Shown here piece by piece: positions 38,027-52,133 of a stretch of 64,000 nt of DNA (within the stretch, counting starts at the first letter, position 1; the number at the start of each line of letters is the position of its first letter). Source of the stretch: Gammaproteobacteria bacterium (GTDB lineage Bacteria > Pseudomonadota > Gammaproteobacteria > Steroidobacterales > Rariloculaceae); assembly GCA_022826245.1 (NCBI GenBank), contig JAJDVG010000002.1, positions 1-64,000 of the forward strand. The letters are read 5' to 3'. A program made the position numbers and the translations under genes. The notes under the pieces were generated by a model. The model did not search any database, was not told the DNA's origin, and saw only the letters and a list, made by a program, of their open reading frames with translations.

Positions 38027-38326
38027 ATGCTGTACGCAATTTTCGCGCGGGACATCCCCGACAGCGTGGCCACGCGCAGCGCAACGCGCGAACGCCACAT
38101 GGCCTACCTGAAGCCGCTCGTCGATCGGGGGCGCGTCATGCTCGCCGGACCGCTGCCGGCCGTCGACAGCACCGAACCCGGGTCCGCGGGCATGTACGGC
38201 AGCCTCCTCATCGTCGAATTCGATTCTCTCGACGAAGCGCAGGACTGGGCGAACAACGATCCCTACCTGACGGAAGGCGTCTTCGAAGAGGTCATCGTCA
38301 AACCGTTCAAACGGATCGTGCCGTGA
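38027..38326 (+). CDS. yciI: YciI family protein
   Basis: 99 residues with the ferredoxin-like YciI fold. MLYAIFARDIPDSVATR, RPEHMAYLKPL-type RERHMAYLKPLVDRGRVMLAGPLPA and EEVIVKPFKRIV match the family, whose conserved His-Asp pair is present in RHMAYL and DSLDEAQ. Biochemical role unproven. The stop overlaps bolA by 4 bases (GTGA). Confidence 0.9.
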   Translation: MLYAIFARDIPDSVATRSATRERHMAYLKPLVDRGRVMLAGPLPAVDSTEPGSAGMYGSLLIVEFDSLDEAQDWANNDPYLTEGVFEEVIVKPFKRIVP

Positions 38327-38604
38327 GCGGGACCCGCGCCGCCGCGCTTCGCGCACGCCTGGATGACGCACTGGCGCCGACGGAACTGGAGATCATCGAC
38401 GAAAGCGACCGGCACGTCGGGCACGCCGGCGCCGCCGACGGCAAGAGCCACTTTCGCGTACGCGTCGTCTCGACCCGCTTCGAGGGAGCGAAACGGCTCG
38501 AACGCCATCGAATGGTTTTCGACGCGCTAGAGGACATGCTTGAAACCGATATCCACGCCTTGAGCGTGCTCGCGCAGACGCCCGACGACGCGCGGAAATC
38601 CTAG
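38323..38604 (+). CDS. BolA family protein
   Basis: 93 residues with a GTG start overlapping the yciI stop. ALRARLDDALAPTELEIIDESDRHVGHAGAADGKSHFRVRVVSTRFEGAKRLERHRMVFDALED is the full BolA class II KH-like fold: the H-x-G-H element and the signature RHRMV/FDAL. BolA proteins bind monothiol glutaredoxins and handle Fe-S or act as transcription factors. It is linked here to yciB and yciI. Confidence 0.92.
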   Translation: MSGTRAAALRARLDDALAPTELEIIDESDRHVGHAGAADGKSHFRVRVVSTRFEGAKRLERHRMVFDALEDMLETDIHALSVLAQTPDDARKS

Positions 38605-38652
38605 GGCCTGTCCGCACCATGTGAGACAGCCCTGCAACCAGGGGAACCACCG

Positions 38653-39483
38653 ATGAGATTCGCGAACCTGACACTGGCGGCGGCGACATTCATGGCACTG
38701 GCCGCGTGCTCGCCCGACCAGGGCGGTGACGCCGCAAGCGGCGGTCCGGGGCCGCTCGGTCCGGGCGTAGTCGCCACGGTCAACGACACTCCGGTGCCGG
38801 AGTCCCTGTTCAGGTTCTACGCGCTGAGCGGGCTCCAGAAGACGGCGGAAGACCTCACCGAGGACGAACGCGACGGGATCATCGAGGACCTGATTCGCAT
38901 GAGGCTCCTCGCCGACGCGGCCGAAGAACGCGGGCTGCCGGACGAACGCACCATCGCCGCGGAACTCGAGTTGCAGCGGCTGCAGCTCGTCGCGCGCGCT
39001 GCCGCAGCGCGTTATCTCGACGAGAATCCCGCCCGCGAAAGCGAACTCAGGGCACTCTACGAAGAAAACCTGCCGCGCCTGATGTCGAACCAGTACAAGG
39101 CCCGCCACATCCTGGTCAACACCGAGGACGAGGCCAGAAACGTCATCGTCGCACTCGACGGCGGCGGGGACTTCGCGGAGCTGGCTCGGGAACACTCGAC
39201 CGGGCCAACCGGTCCGAGCGGCGGCGACCTCGGCTGGTTCTCGGCCGACTCCATGGTCGAGCCGTTCGCCGATGCCGTGCGCACCATGGAGGACGGCAGC
39301 TACTCGACCGAACCCGTGCGGACGCAGTTCGGCTGGCACGTGATCATGCTCGAGGAGACCCGGGAACAGCAGCCGCCCGGCCTCGACGCGGTGCGCGACG
39401 AACTCTTGCGCGCCGTCGAGTCGCAGAAACTCGAAGACTACGTGAATTCGCTCCGGGACGCGGCGGTCATCGAGCTACCCTGA
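38653..39483 (+). CDS. Parvulin-type peptidylprolyl isomerase lipoprotein
   Basis: 276 residues. The N-terminus has a lipoprotein signal with lipobox LAAC (residue about 19), a SurA-N-like helical domain (VPESLFRFYALSGLQKTAEDL, IRMRLLADAAEERG) and a parvulin domain (YKARHILVNTEDEARNVIVALDGGGDFAELAREHSTGPTGPSGGDLGWF) with the catalytic His residues RHI and WHV. It probably aids folding of outer-membrane or periplasmic proteins, anchored to the inner or outer membrane. It ends convergent to ligA. Confidence 0.92.
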   Translation: MRFANLTLAAATFMALAACSPDQGGDAASGGPGPLGPGVVATVNDTPVPESLFRFYALSGLQKTAEDLTEDERDGIIEDLIRMRLLADAAEERGLPDERTIAAELELQRLQLVARAAAARYLDENPARESELRALYEENLPRLMSNQYKARHILVNTEDEARNVIVALDGGGDFAELAREHSTGPTGPSGGDLGWFSADSMVEPFADAVRTMEDGSYSTEPVRTQFGWHVIMLEETREQQPPGLDAVRDELLRAVESQKLEDYVNSLRDAAVIELP

Positions 39484-39546
39484 CACGAACTCACGGAACG
39501 CGCCCGCCGCGAACGGGCTTGCCGTCCGCTCGACGCCACCGCCGAC

Positions 39547-41619
<2,073 letters not shown>

Positions 41620-42480
41620 TCAGGAATTCTCGCGCTTGTGGCTGTCGAGAACGATCTCGTCGCGGATGTAACGTTCGCGCTGTACGCTCCATGCGCTGCC
41701 GGATTCGTCGTGCAGTTCGGCGTCGAGTTCGCCGGCCAGCTTCCGCGCGGTGTCGACCATCAGGTCGAACCGCTCGACGGCATCGCCGGGTCCGGGCAAG
41801 ACCATGAACAGCGTCACACCTGCCGTCGTGGTGTCCGACCCGCTGCTCAGGTCGAACGAGCCCGGTTCCGTCAGGTTGGCGACGCTGAAGAGCGGTTCGT
41901 CGCCGGATACCTCGGCATGACGATGAAAAATGCCGTAGCGTCCGTGTCTGAGATCGGCGGAGCGAAGCGCCAGCACGACCCGCTCGACCGACACGGGTTC
42001 GTGTTTCGTTTGGCAGCGGACAGTAATGATCGTGTCGGCCGGGCGGGCCGTCTCCTCCTCAGGCGGACCGGCTTGCGCCGCGTCGCCATCGTCCGCGGCG
42101 CCCTCGGTCGAAACTTCCGCGGTGGCGCCTCCAGGCTCGCCGACAGCCTCCTCCGCGCCAACAGCCTCCTCTGCGCCGACCGATTCCTCCGCGTCAACGG
42201 CCTCCTCCGCGTCGATGGCCACATCGTCGTCAGCGACCGCATCGTCACCGTCAGCCACTTCGTCGCCATCAGCCGCGGCCCGGGCGGCGCCCGTGTCGAG
42301 ATTCCCGGTCGAGGGTTCGATCCGGCGGCTCGCCCGGTTCAAATCGGATGACCTGCGCTGCAGCGACTTCGGTGTCTTTGCGGCCTTGCCGGAATCGCTC
42401 GTCGATCGCCCGCTCCAGACCCATACCCCGGCGATGAGCAGGATGCCCAGCGCCAGAAGGACCCAGCGTAGTTCCCACAT
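41620..42480 (-). CDS. zipA: Cell division protein ZipA
   Basis: Tethers FtsZ to the inner membrane. 286 residues: an N-terminal membrane segment (VLLALGILLIAGVWVW), a long acidic linker and a C-terminal FtsZ-binding domain (HRHAEVSGDEPLFSVANLTEPGSFDL, TTAGVTLFMVLPGPGDAVERFDLMVDTARKLA). The linker holds an 18-base tandem repeat (VGAEEA units). It lies between smc and ligA in the conserved order, with a 5-base gap to smc and a 15-base gap to ligA. Confidence 0.95.
   Translation of the reverse strand: MWELRWVLLALGILLIAGVWVWSGRSTSDSGKAAKTPKSLQRRSSDLNRASRRIEPSTGNLDTGAARAAADGDEVADGDDAVADDDVAIDAEEAVDAEESVGAEEAVGAEEAVGEPGGATAEVSTEGAADDGDAAQAGPPEEETARPADTIITVRCQTKHEPVSVERVVLALRSADLRHGRYGIFHRHAEVSGDEPLFSVANLTEPGSFDLSSGSDTTTAGVTLFMVLPGPGDAVERFDLMVDTARKLAGELDAELHDESGSAWSVQRERYIRDEIVLDSHKRENS
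42143..42214. repeat. Four tandem 18-bp units inside zipA
   Basis: Four imperfect copies of an 18-base unit (42143-42160, 42161-42178, 42179-42196, 42197-42214, of the form ACAGCCTCCTCCGCGCCA) encode six-residue acidic repeats in the ZipA linker. Repeat copy number can change by slippage, which would alter linker length. Confidence 0.85.
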
Positions 42481-42485
42481 GGCGC

Positions 42486-45989
<3,504 letters not shown>

Positions 45990-46052
45990 ACAGTGCAGGC
46001 CGCGTTAGCTGCCGCGAATAACGTAGTGTAATGTAAAATCCCGCGCGACACG

Positions 46053-46484
46053 ATGTCCGAACAAACTCGAACAATGCCTTCCGCGGACGCGCTATCGACG
46101 TTCGAAAACCCGAAACCGGAGCGCGACTACACGATCGAAATAGAGATCCCGGAGTTCACCTGTCTGTGTCCGATGACGGGTCAACCCGACTTTGCCACCT
46201 TGCGCTTGCAATACGTTCCGGATGAACGCTGTGTCGAACTCAAGTCGCTGAAGCTCTACATCCACTCCTGGCGCGATGTCGGCGCCTTTCACGAAGCCGT
46301 GACCAACCGGATGCTCGAAGATCTGGCCGCAAGGCTCGAGCCGAGATTCATTCGCCTGACTGCCGAATTCAACGTTCGCGGCGGCATTTACACGACCGTC
46401 ATCGCCGAGCGCTCGCAACGTGGCTGGAATCCGCAACCGGCCGTCCCGCTGCCTGGAGACGGCGGGCGAAAGCGTCGCATTTGA
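46053..46484 (+). CDS. queF: NADPH-dependent 7-cyano-7-deazaguanine reductase QueF (type I)
   Basis: Reduces preQ0 to preQ1 in queuosine biosynthesis. 143 residues, the short unimodular type I enzyme. The catalytic Cys39 is in [16 protein letters not shown], and the QueF motif appears as [13 protein letters not shown], where the usual ESKSLK Ser is Leu. NADPH-site residues [17 protein letters not shown] and [15 protein letters not shown] follow. It is divergent from smc and upstream of dksA. Confidence 0.96.
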   Translation: MSEQTRTMPSADALSTFENPKPERDYTIEIEIPEFTCLCPMTGQPDFATLRLQYVPDERCVELKSLKLYIHSWRDVGAFHEAVTNRMLEDLAARLEPRFIRLTAEFNVRGGIYTTVIAERSQRGWNPQPAVPLPGDGGRKRRI

Positions 46485-46510
46485 GAGCTTTCCCCCGGAA
46501 AACTCGCATG

Positions 46511-46516
46511 TATAAT
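46511..46516 (+). promoter_or_regulatory. Candidate -10 box upstream of dksA
   Basis: A perfect TATAAT lies 42 bases before the dksA ATG, inside the queF-dksA gap. No convincing -35 at 16-18 bases spacing is seen; TTGAGA (46481-46486) is too far. Confidence 0.4.
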
Positions 46517-46557
46517 CGCCGCTCTTGACTGACGATCGGTGCCTGGAGGTCGGGCAG

Positions 46558-47349
46558 ATGCCTACGACAAAGAGGGCCGCAACGACCGGGAAACGTGCGG
46601 CAAGCAAGGAGGCAACGGCGAAAGCCGGAGCGCGCAAGGCACCGGCGCGCGCTGCCGCCTCGACCGGCAAACGCAAGGGGGGCAAGAACGCCGGTTCAGC
46701 GACGACCGCAAAGACCGCCCGCACCGCGGCCAAAGGCTCCGCCAGGAAGTCGGCAACAAAAGCCGCTGCAAAATCGAGTGCCGCGACAGTCAAGCGCAAA
46801 GCCGCCGCAAAAGGCCGAACAACCGAAAAATCGAGCGGCGCAAAGTCACGATCGGACGGACCCGCCCGCAAGAGTGCCACGCGCCGAACGCGTTCCCGCC
46901 GGGTGAGGGTATTGACAGGTCCCGTGCGCGACATCGCTCCGTACAAGCCCAAGCGCGGCGAAGCCTACATGAACGATCTGCAGCTTGCGCATTTCCGCAA
47001 GATCCTGCTCGCCTGGAAACGCGAACTCATGGAGGAAGTGGACCGCACGATGCACCACATGAAGGACGATGCGGCGAATTTCCCCGATCCCAACGACCGT
47101 GCGACGCAAGAGTCCGAATTTGGCCTCGAACTCAGAACTCGGGATCGCGACCGCAAGCTGCTCAGAAAAATCGATTCCGCCCTGGCCCGGATCGACGACG
47201 GTTCGTACGGCTACTGCGACGAAACGGGCGAGGAGATCGGGCTCAGGCGCCTCGAGGCTCGGCCTGTAGCCACGCTCTGCCTCGAGGCCCAGGAGAGGCG
47301 TGAGCTGGCCGAACGACAGTTCCGCGACCGCGAGGACTACTATAGATAA
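46558..47349 (+). CDS. dksA: DksA-type RNA polymerase regulator with a long histone-H1-like N-terminal tail
   Basis: RNA polymerase secondary-channel factor acting with ppGpp. 263 residues, versus 151 in E. coli. A perfect GGAGGT lies 7 bases before ATG 46558. Residues 1-115 are a Lys/Arg/Ala/Ser/Thr-rich tail like histone H1 or AlgP. The DksA core follows from about 118 (DIAPYKPKRGEAYMNDLQLAHFRKIL), with coiled-coil tip residues Asp177, Asp180 and Ala182 intact. The zinc finger has Cys220/Thr223 and Cys241/Ala244 in place of four Cys, the pattern of zinc-independent C-minus DksA2. It sits before gluQ, the usual site of the main dksA. Confidence 0.93.
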   Translation: MPTTKRAATTGKRAASKEATAKAGARKAPARAAASTGKRKGGKNAGSATTAKTARTAAKGSARKSATKAAAKSSAATVKRKAAAKGRTTEKSSGAKSRSDGPARKSATRRTRSRRVRVLTGPVRDIAPYKPKRGEAYMNDLQLAHFRKILLAWKRELMEEVDRTMHHMKDDAANFPDPNDRATQESEFGLELRTRDRDRKLLRKIDSALARIDDGSYGYCDETGEEIGLRRLEARPVATLCLEAQERRELAERQFRDREDYYR

Positions 47350-48223
47350 GCAGCGCTACGTCGGCCGTTTCGCGCCCTCGCCGACCGGCCCGCTGCACAT
47401 CGGATCACTGGCGACGGCAGTCGCAAGCTTCCTGCATGCCCGGCAGGCGGGCGGTGAATGGCTGGTACGCATCGAGGATATCGACCCCCCTCGCGAAGAG
47501 GCCGGTGCGGCCGACCGCATCCTCGAGGCGCTCGAAGCGCTTGAACTGGATTGGGACGGCCCGGTGCTGTACCAGAGCAGCCGGCTTTCCGCCTACGCCG
47601 AAGCCGCGCGCAAATTGATCGGCGCCGGACTCGCCTACCGGTGCAGTTGCAGCCGCAGCCGCTTGCGCGCGAAGGGTGCGCGGCGCTATCCGGGCACCTG
47701 CCGCAATCGGGCCGCGCACGCCGGTCCGACCGCATTGCGCGTGCGCGTCGACGAAGTCGAGCGTTCGTTCGCCGACGAACTGCAGGGCGTCGTGCGCAAC
47801 ACGCTGTACGAATCGACCGGCGACTTCGTCGTTGTACGCCGCGACGGTCTGCCGGCCTATCACCTGGCTGTCGTGCTCGACGACGCGTTTCAGGGCGTGA
47901 CGCACATCGTCCGCGGCATCGACCTGCTCGATACCACGGCGGCGCACCGTCACCTGCGCAGGCTGTTGAAGCTGCCCAACCCCCGCTACCTGCATCTGCC
48001 GGTTATCGTCAACTCACGGAACCAGAAGCTGTCGAAACAGACCGGCGCGACCGGTGTGGATATCGGGGCTCCGGGCAGGCTTGCGGCGACCGCTCTCGAG
48101 TATCTCGGCGCCGAGATTCCTGTCGAGCTTGGAGGCGCACCGCCGGTGGAACTGTGGCAGTGGGCCGGGGAGCACTGGTCCATCGAGCACCTCAGGGGCA
48201 TGCGCGCGATTCGCGAGCGCTGA
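47300..48223 (+). CDS. gluQ: Glutamyl-Q tRNA(Asp) synthetase
   Basis: Attaches glutamate to the queuosine base of tRNA-Asp; a truncated GluRS without anticodon-binding domain. 307 residues. It has a HIGS motif (GPLHIGSLATA), the zinc-site Cys in RCSCSRSRLRAKG and YPGTC, FQGVTHIVRGIDLLD and the KLSKQ motif. Its natural N-terminus (K-Q-R-Y-V-G-R-F-A-P-S-P-T-G) has no ATG/GTG/TTG close by; GTG 47300 inside the dksA end is the nearest standard start, giving a 50-base overlap. It pairs functionally with queF in the queuosine pathway. Confidence 0.93.
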   Translation: MSWPNDSSATARTTIDKQRYVGRFAPSPTGPLHIGSLATAVASFLHARQAGGEWLVRIEDIDPPREEAGAADRILEALEALELDWDGPVLYQSSRLSAYAEAARKLIGAGLAYRCSCSRSRLRAKGARRYPGTCRNRAAHAGPTALRVRVDEVERSFADELQGVVRNTLYESTGDFVVVRRDGLPAYHLAVVLDDAFQGVTHIVRGIDLLDTTAAHRHLRRLLKLPNPRYLHLPVIVNSRNQKLSKQTGATGVDIGAPGRLAATALEYLGAEIPVELGGAPPVELWQWAGEHWSIEHLRGMRAIRER

Positions 48224-48240
48224 AACCCCACGAGCGGGAT

Positions 48241-48260
48241 CGCGTGCCCGGCGGCACGCG
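48241..48260. terminator. Bidirectional hairpin between gluQ and pnp
   Basis: A perfect 8-bp stem CGCGTGCC/GGCACGCG with a CGGC tetraloop lies in the convergent gap after gluQ and pnp. No T-run follows, so it is either a hairpin-only terminator or an RNA 3'-end stabiliser. Confidence 0.5.
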
Positions 48261-48277
48261 GCAAGCGTCGCGCGGCG

Positions 48278-50365
48278 TCAGGCCGCCGTACTCACATCCC
48301 GCATGCTCAGTCGAATGCGGCCCTGACGGTCGACTTCCAGTACCTTCACGCGCACCACATCGCCCTCGCTGAGCCTGTCGCTGACGCGTTCCACGCGCTC
48401 GTTGGAGATCTGCGAGATATGCACGAGACCGTCGCGTCCGGGCAGAATCGTCACGAACGCGCCGAAATCCATGAGCCGCGCGACGCGCCCCTCGTAGATC
48501 CTGCCGACCTCGACGTCCGCGGTGATGAGCTCGATCCGTTCCTGAGCGGCACGTCCGGAGGCTGCATCGACCGATGCGATCTTGACGGTCCCGTCATTGT
48601 CGATATCGACCGTGGCGCCCGTCTCCTCGGTAATCGCCCGAATGACCGCACCGCCCTTGCCGATGACGTCGCGAATCTTTTCCGGATCGATCTTGATCGT
48701 GATGATCGTCGGCGCCCAGTCGGACATCTTGTCTCTGGGCGCGGCCAGGACCTGGTTCATCTTCTCCAGGATATGCAGGCGCGCTTCCCGCGCCTGTTCG
48801 AGCGCCGTTGCCATGATCTCGCGGGTGATGCCCTGGATCTTGATGTCCATCTGCAGCGCGGTAATTCCGGAAGCCGAACCGGCAACCTTGAAGTCCATGT
48901 CGCCGAGATGATCCTCATCGCCGAGAATGTCGGTCAGGACGACGTAACGGTCGCCTTCCTTGATCAGCCCCATGGCAACGCCGGCGACCGGCGCCGAAGT
49001 CGGCACGCCGGCATCCATGAGCGCGAGGCTCGTCCCGCAGACGCTCGCCATCGAGCTCGATCCGTTCGATTCGGTGATTTCCGACACGACCCGGATCACA
49101 TAGGGAAAGTTCTCCATCTCCGGCATGACGCCCTCGATACCGCGGCGGGCAAGACGTCCATGGCCGATTTCCCTTCGTTTCGGCGAGCCCATGAATCCGG
49201 TTTCGCCGACACTGTAGGGAGGAAAGTTGTAGTGGAGCATGAAGGGGTCGCGGCGTTCGCCTTCGAGCGCATCGACGATCTGCGCATCGCGACCGGTACC
49301 GAGCGTCGTCACGACGAGCGCCTGCGTTTCGCCGCGCGTGAACAACGCCGATCCGTGCGTTCGCGGGAGGACGCCGACCTGCACGTCGATGGGACGTACC
49401 GTGCTGCCGTCGCGCCCGTCGATGCGGCGCTTGCCGTCCAGGACCCGTTCCCGCACGATCTTCTTCTCGAGCTTGCGGAACTGCCCGTCGACATCGGCAT
49501 CCCTCCAGGACGCCGCGGCGGCTTCGGTCAATTCGGCAACGCAGGTCCGCCGAATGTCCGAGACACGGGCATGGCGCTGCTGCTTGTCGGCAATCCCGTA
49601 GGCCTCGGTCAACTGCCCGGCCACGGCCTGTTCCACCGCGTCGGCGAGCGCCGCGTCTTCGGGCGGCGCGTTCCATTCGATCCGCGGCCGACCGGCTTCG
49701 CTCGCGAGCGACCTGATCGCCTCGATGGCCGGCTGCATGCGCTCGTGACCGAACACGACCGCGCCGAGCATCGTCTCTTCCGAAAGGAGTTGTGCGCTCG
49801 ACTCGACCATGAGCACGGCCTGGTCGGTACCGGCGACAACGAGATCGAGGTCGGAGCGTGCGACTTCGCTCAGCGAAGGATTGAGCAGGTACTGCTCATC
49901 GATGTAGCCCACGCGCGCGGCGCCTATCGGCCCGAGAAACGGCAGTCCCGAGAGCGAGAGCGCCGCGGAGGCTCCGATCAGCGACGGGATGTCGGGATCC
50001 ACCTCGGGATTCATCGAAAGCACCGTCGCGATGACCTGTACGTCGCGCATGTAACCCTTGGGGAAGAGCGGGCGGACCGGCCGGTCGATGAGCCTGCTCG
50101 TCAGGGTTTCCTTTTCGCTCGGGCGGCCTTCGCGCTTGAAGAAACCGCCGGGAATGCGTCCGGCGGCATAGGTTTTTTCCTGATAATTGACCGTGAGCGG
50201 GAAGAATTCCCGGCCCTCCCGATCCTGCTTTTCGCCGACGGCGGTGACGAGCACCACGGTATCGGCCATGCTGACGACGACCGCGCCGTCGGCCTGACGG
50301 GCAATGACGCCTGTTTCGATCGTGACGTCATGGGCGCCGTAATTGAATGTTCTACTGCGTTTCAC
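48278..50365 (-). CDS. pnp: Polyribonucleotide nucleotidyltransferase (PNPase)
   Basis: Phosphorolytic 3'-5' exoribonuclease of RNA turnover. 695 residues. Two RNase PH domains are visible ([47 protein letters not shown] and [23 protein letters not shown], with the catalytic [20 protein letters not shown]), then KH ([25 protein letters not shown]) and S1 ([38 protein letters not shown]) domains. It is downstream of rpsO as in E. coli, with a leader hairpin of the kind RNase III cuts for autoregulation. Confidence 0.98.
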   Translation of the reverse strand: MKRSRTFNYGAHDVTIETGVIARQADGAVVVSMADTVVLVTAVGEKQDREGREFFPLTVNYQEKTYAAGRIPGGFFKREGRPSEKETLTSRLIDRPVRPLFPKGYMRDVQVIATVLSMNPEVDPDIPSLIGASAALSLSGLPFLGPIGAARVGYIDEQYLLNPSLSEVARSDLDLVVAGTDQAVLMVESSAQLLSEETMLGAVVFGHERMQPAIEAIRSLASEAGRPRIEWNAPPEDAALADAVEQAVAGQLTEAYGIADKQQRHARVSDIRRTCVAELTEAAAASWRDADVDGQFRKLEKKIVRERVLDGKRRIDGRDGSTVRPIDVQVGVLPRTHGSALFTRGETQALVVTTLGTGRDAQIVDALEGERRDPFMLHYNFPPYSVGETGFMGSPKRREIGHGRLARRGIEGVMPEMENFPYVIRVVSEITESNGSSSMASVCGTSLALMDAGVPTSAPVAGVAMGLIKEGDRYVVLTDILGDEDHLGDMDFKVAGSASGITALQMDIKIQGITREIMATALEQAREARLHILEKMNQVLAAPRDKMSDWAPTIITIKIDPEKIRDVIGKGGAVIRAITEETGATVDIDNDGTVKIASVDAASGRAAQERIELITADVEVGRIYEGRVARLMDFGAFVTILPGRDGLVHISQISNERVERVSDRLSEGDVVRVKVLEVDRQGRIRLSMRDVSTAA

Positions 50366-50392
50366 TTTTCCTTTCCTTGCGTGCGTGTGCAG

Positions 50393-50414
50393 CGCTTCCG
50401 GCTACGCGGAAGCG
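50393..50414 (-). promoter_or_regulatory. pnp leader stem-loop
   Basis: A perfect 8-bp stem CGCTTCCG/CGGAAGCG lies 28 bases upstream of the pnp ATG on the mRNA strand. In E. coli an RNase III-processed leader hairpin at this place drives PNPase autoregulation. The position is seen; the role is inference from that homology. Confidence 0.55.
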
Positions 50415-50434
50415 TCGTTGCAATCAGCGTCGTT

Positions 50435-50468
50435 TCCAAAACGGAGCAGAGCCGGCGATACCGGCTCT
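50435..50468 (-). terminator. rho-independent terminator after rpsO
   Basis: On the minus strand an 8-bp stem AGAGCCGG/CCGGCTCT with a 5-base loop is followed by GCTCCGTTTT. It sits between rpsO and pnp where E. coli also has a partial terminator. Confidence 0.75.
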
Positions 50469-50488
50469 GACAGTGATTGATGTGAGAC

Positions 50489-50758
50489 TCAACGCCTTAG
50501 GCCGAGTCGACCGATCAGCTCCTTGTAGCGGCCCCGATCTCTGCTCTTGAGGTAATCCAGAAGCTTGCGGCGATGATTGACCATCCGCAACAGGCCGCGG
50601 CGCGAGTGACGGTCCTTGTGATGCGCGCGGAAATGGTCGGTAAGCTCCCGAATCCTGGCGGACAACAGCGCGACCTGAATTTCCGGCGACCCGGTGTCGC
50701 CGGGACTGCGCCGGTACTCGGCGATGATTTCGGACTTTTGTCCCGTACTAAGGGCCAT
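50489..50758 (-). CDS. rpsO: 30S ribosomal protein S15
   Basis: 89-residue primary 16S rRNA-binding protein of the small subunit platform. [50 protein letters not shown] matches S15 throughout. ATG 50758 follows a GGAGAG ribosome site; the in-frame extension to 50836 is not family-like. It lies between truB and pnp as usual. Confidence 0.98.
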   Translation of the reverse strand: MALSTGQKSEIIAEYRRSPGDTGSPEIQVALLSARIRELTDHFRAHHKDRHSRRGLLRMVNHRRKLLDYLKSRDRGRYKELIGRLGLRR

Positions 50759-50869
50759 ATGGACTCTCCGGGACCCTGATGTCCCGTCCCTCTTCGCTGC
50801 TGTCTCTCTGGATGAAGCGCGACATTCTACCCACACAAGCCACGGCGTCCAAGCGTTTGCGATTCAATG

Positions 50870-51778
50870 TCACAAGGAGAATATGCGACGGGGCAAGAGC
50901 TGCCCGTCTGCGCTTACTTCGCCGAGGCCGAAGAACTCGTTCTCCGGCCCATGCAAACGCACGCGGCCGGGCGCCCAATCCGGATCCGCGGGAACGGGCC
51001 GGCCGTGCCGCAGATCGTCTTCGTGCTCGCCCGGCAGCTTGAGCGCCGGCCAATCAGGCAGTGCGCGCTCGATCGGCAACAGCAAGCCGTCCAGAGCATC
51101 GAGCCCGACCTGCGCCGCGGCTTCGAGTTCGGCGAACGTGTGCATGCGAAGACCGGCGAACGGTTCGATCTCGAGCCTCCGCAACGCCGTGACGTGCGCC
51201 AGCGTTCCGAGCGCCGCGGCGATGTCTTCGACGAGTACGCGCACATAGGTGCCCTTCGAGCAGCTCGTGAGTAACGTGAAATCCGGCCAGCGATACTGCT
51301 GCAGGGAAAGCGAATGGACGGTGATTTCCCGCGGCTCACGGTCGACATCGATGCCCTTGCGAGCCAGTCGGTAGAGCGGCCGTCCGCCCTGTTTCAGGGC
51401 CGAATACATCGGCGGAATCTGTTCGATGCTGCCGAGAAATTGTTCGAGCACCGAAATCAACGCCGCTTCTTCGATCGGCGGCCCGTCACGGCGCTCGCAA
51501 ATCTCGCCGTCCGCGTCGCCGGTGTCCGTTGCGATCCCGAACCTTCCCGTGACGAGGTAGGTCTTGCCGGCGGACAGCAGGTAGCCGGAAACCCGAGTGG
51601 CAGCGCCGAAGCAAAGCGGCAGCATCCCTGTTGCCAGCGGGTCCAGACTGCCCGTGTGTCCGGCCTTGCTTGCCCGGTAGAGCTGCCTGGCTCTCTGCAG
51701 CGCCCGGTTCGACGTCAGACCTCCGGGCTTGTCGAGCAGCAGGATCCCGTTGACGCGCCGGCTCCCGTTCCTGCTCAC
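50870..51778 (-). CDS. truB: tRNA pseudouridine(55) synthase TruB
   Basis: Makes the universal pseudouridine 55 of tRNA. 302 residues with a GTG start. LLDKPGGLTSNRALQRARQL, the catalytic motif GHTGSLDPLATGMLPLCFG (catalytic Asp), IPPMYSALKQGGRPLYRLARKGID and CSKGTYVRVLVEDI are all present, with a C-terminal PUA-like region. It follows rbfA by 4 bases, the standard infB-rbfA-truB order. Confidence 0.97.
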   Translation of the reverse strand: MSRNGSRRVNGILLLDKPGGLTSNRALQRARQLYRASKAGHTGSLDPLATGMLPLCFGAATRVSGYLLSAGKTYLVTGRFGIATDTGDADGEICERRDGPPIEEAALISVLEQFLGSIEQIPPMYSALKQGGRPLYRLARKGIDVDREPREITVHSLSLQQYRWPDFTLLTSCSKGTYVRVLVEDIAAALGTLAHVTALRRLEIEPFAGLRMHTFAELEAAAQVGLDALDGLLLPIERALPDWPALKLPGEHEDDLRHGRPVPADPDWAPGRVRLHGPENEFFGLGEVSADGQLLPRRIFSL

Positions 51779-51782
51779 GGAG

Positions 51783-52133
51783 CTACTCGATGCTCGAGTC
51801 GATCAGGCGCGTTAGTTCCAGACCCTGCCGCGCACTCTGATCGTGGCGAAAACGCAACTCGGGCACGCGGCGCAGGCGCAATTGCCGGCCGACGTTCAAC
51901 CGCAGGAAGCCTGACGCGGCCTCGAACGCCTGTTCGACCGGCACAGGATCGTCGTCGGGATTCAAGGTACCGTAGAACACCCTGGCGACACCGAGATCGC
52001 CGCTGAGTTCCACGTCATTGACGCGCACGCCTTCGAGCCTGGGATCCTTGACTTCCGATTGCAGCAAGGCATTGAGCACCCGGACGAGCTCCGCGCCCAC
52101 GCGCAGGTGTCTCGCGTACTCTTTGGGCATCAC
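51783..52133 (-). CDS. rbfA: Ribosome-binding factor A
   Basis: 116-residue KH-like 30S maturation factor acting in 16S rRNA 5'-end processing and cold adaptation. [50 protein letters not shown] and [14 protein letters not shown] match the family. Its start overlaps the end of infB by 4 bases. Confidence 0.96.
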   Translation of the reverse strand: MMPKEYARHLRVGAELVRVLNALLQSEVKDPRLEGVRVNDVELSGDLGVARVFYGTLNPDDDPVPVEQAFEAASGFLRLNVGRQLRLRRVPELRFRHDQSARQGLELTRLIDSSIE

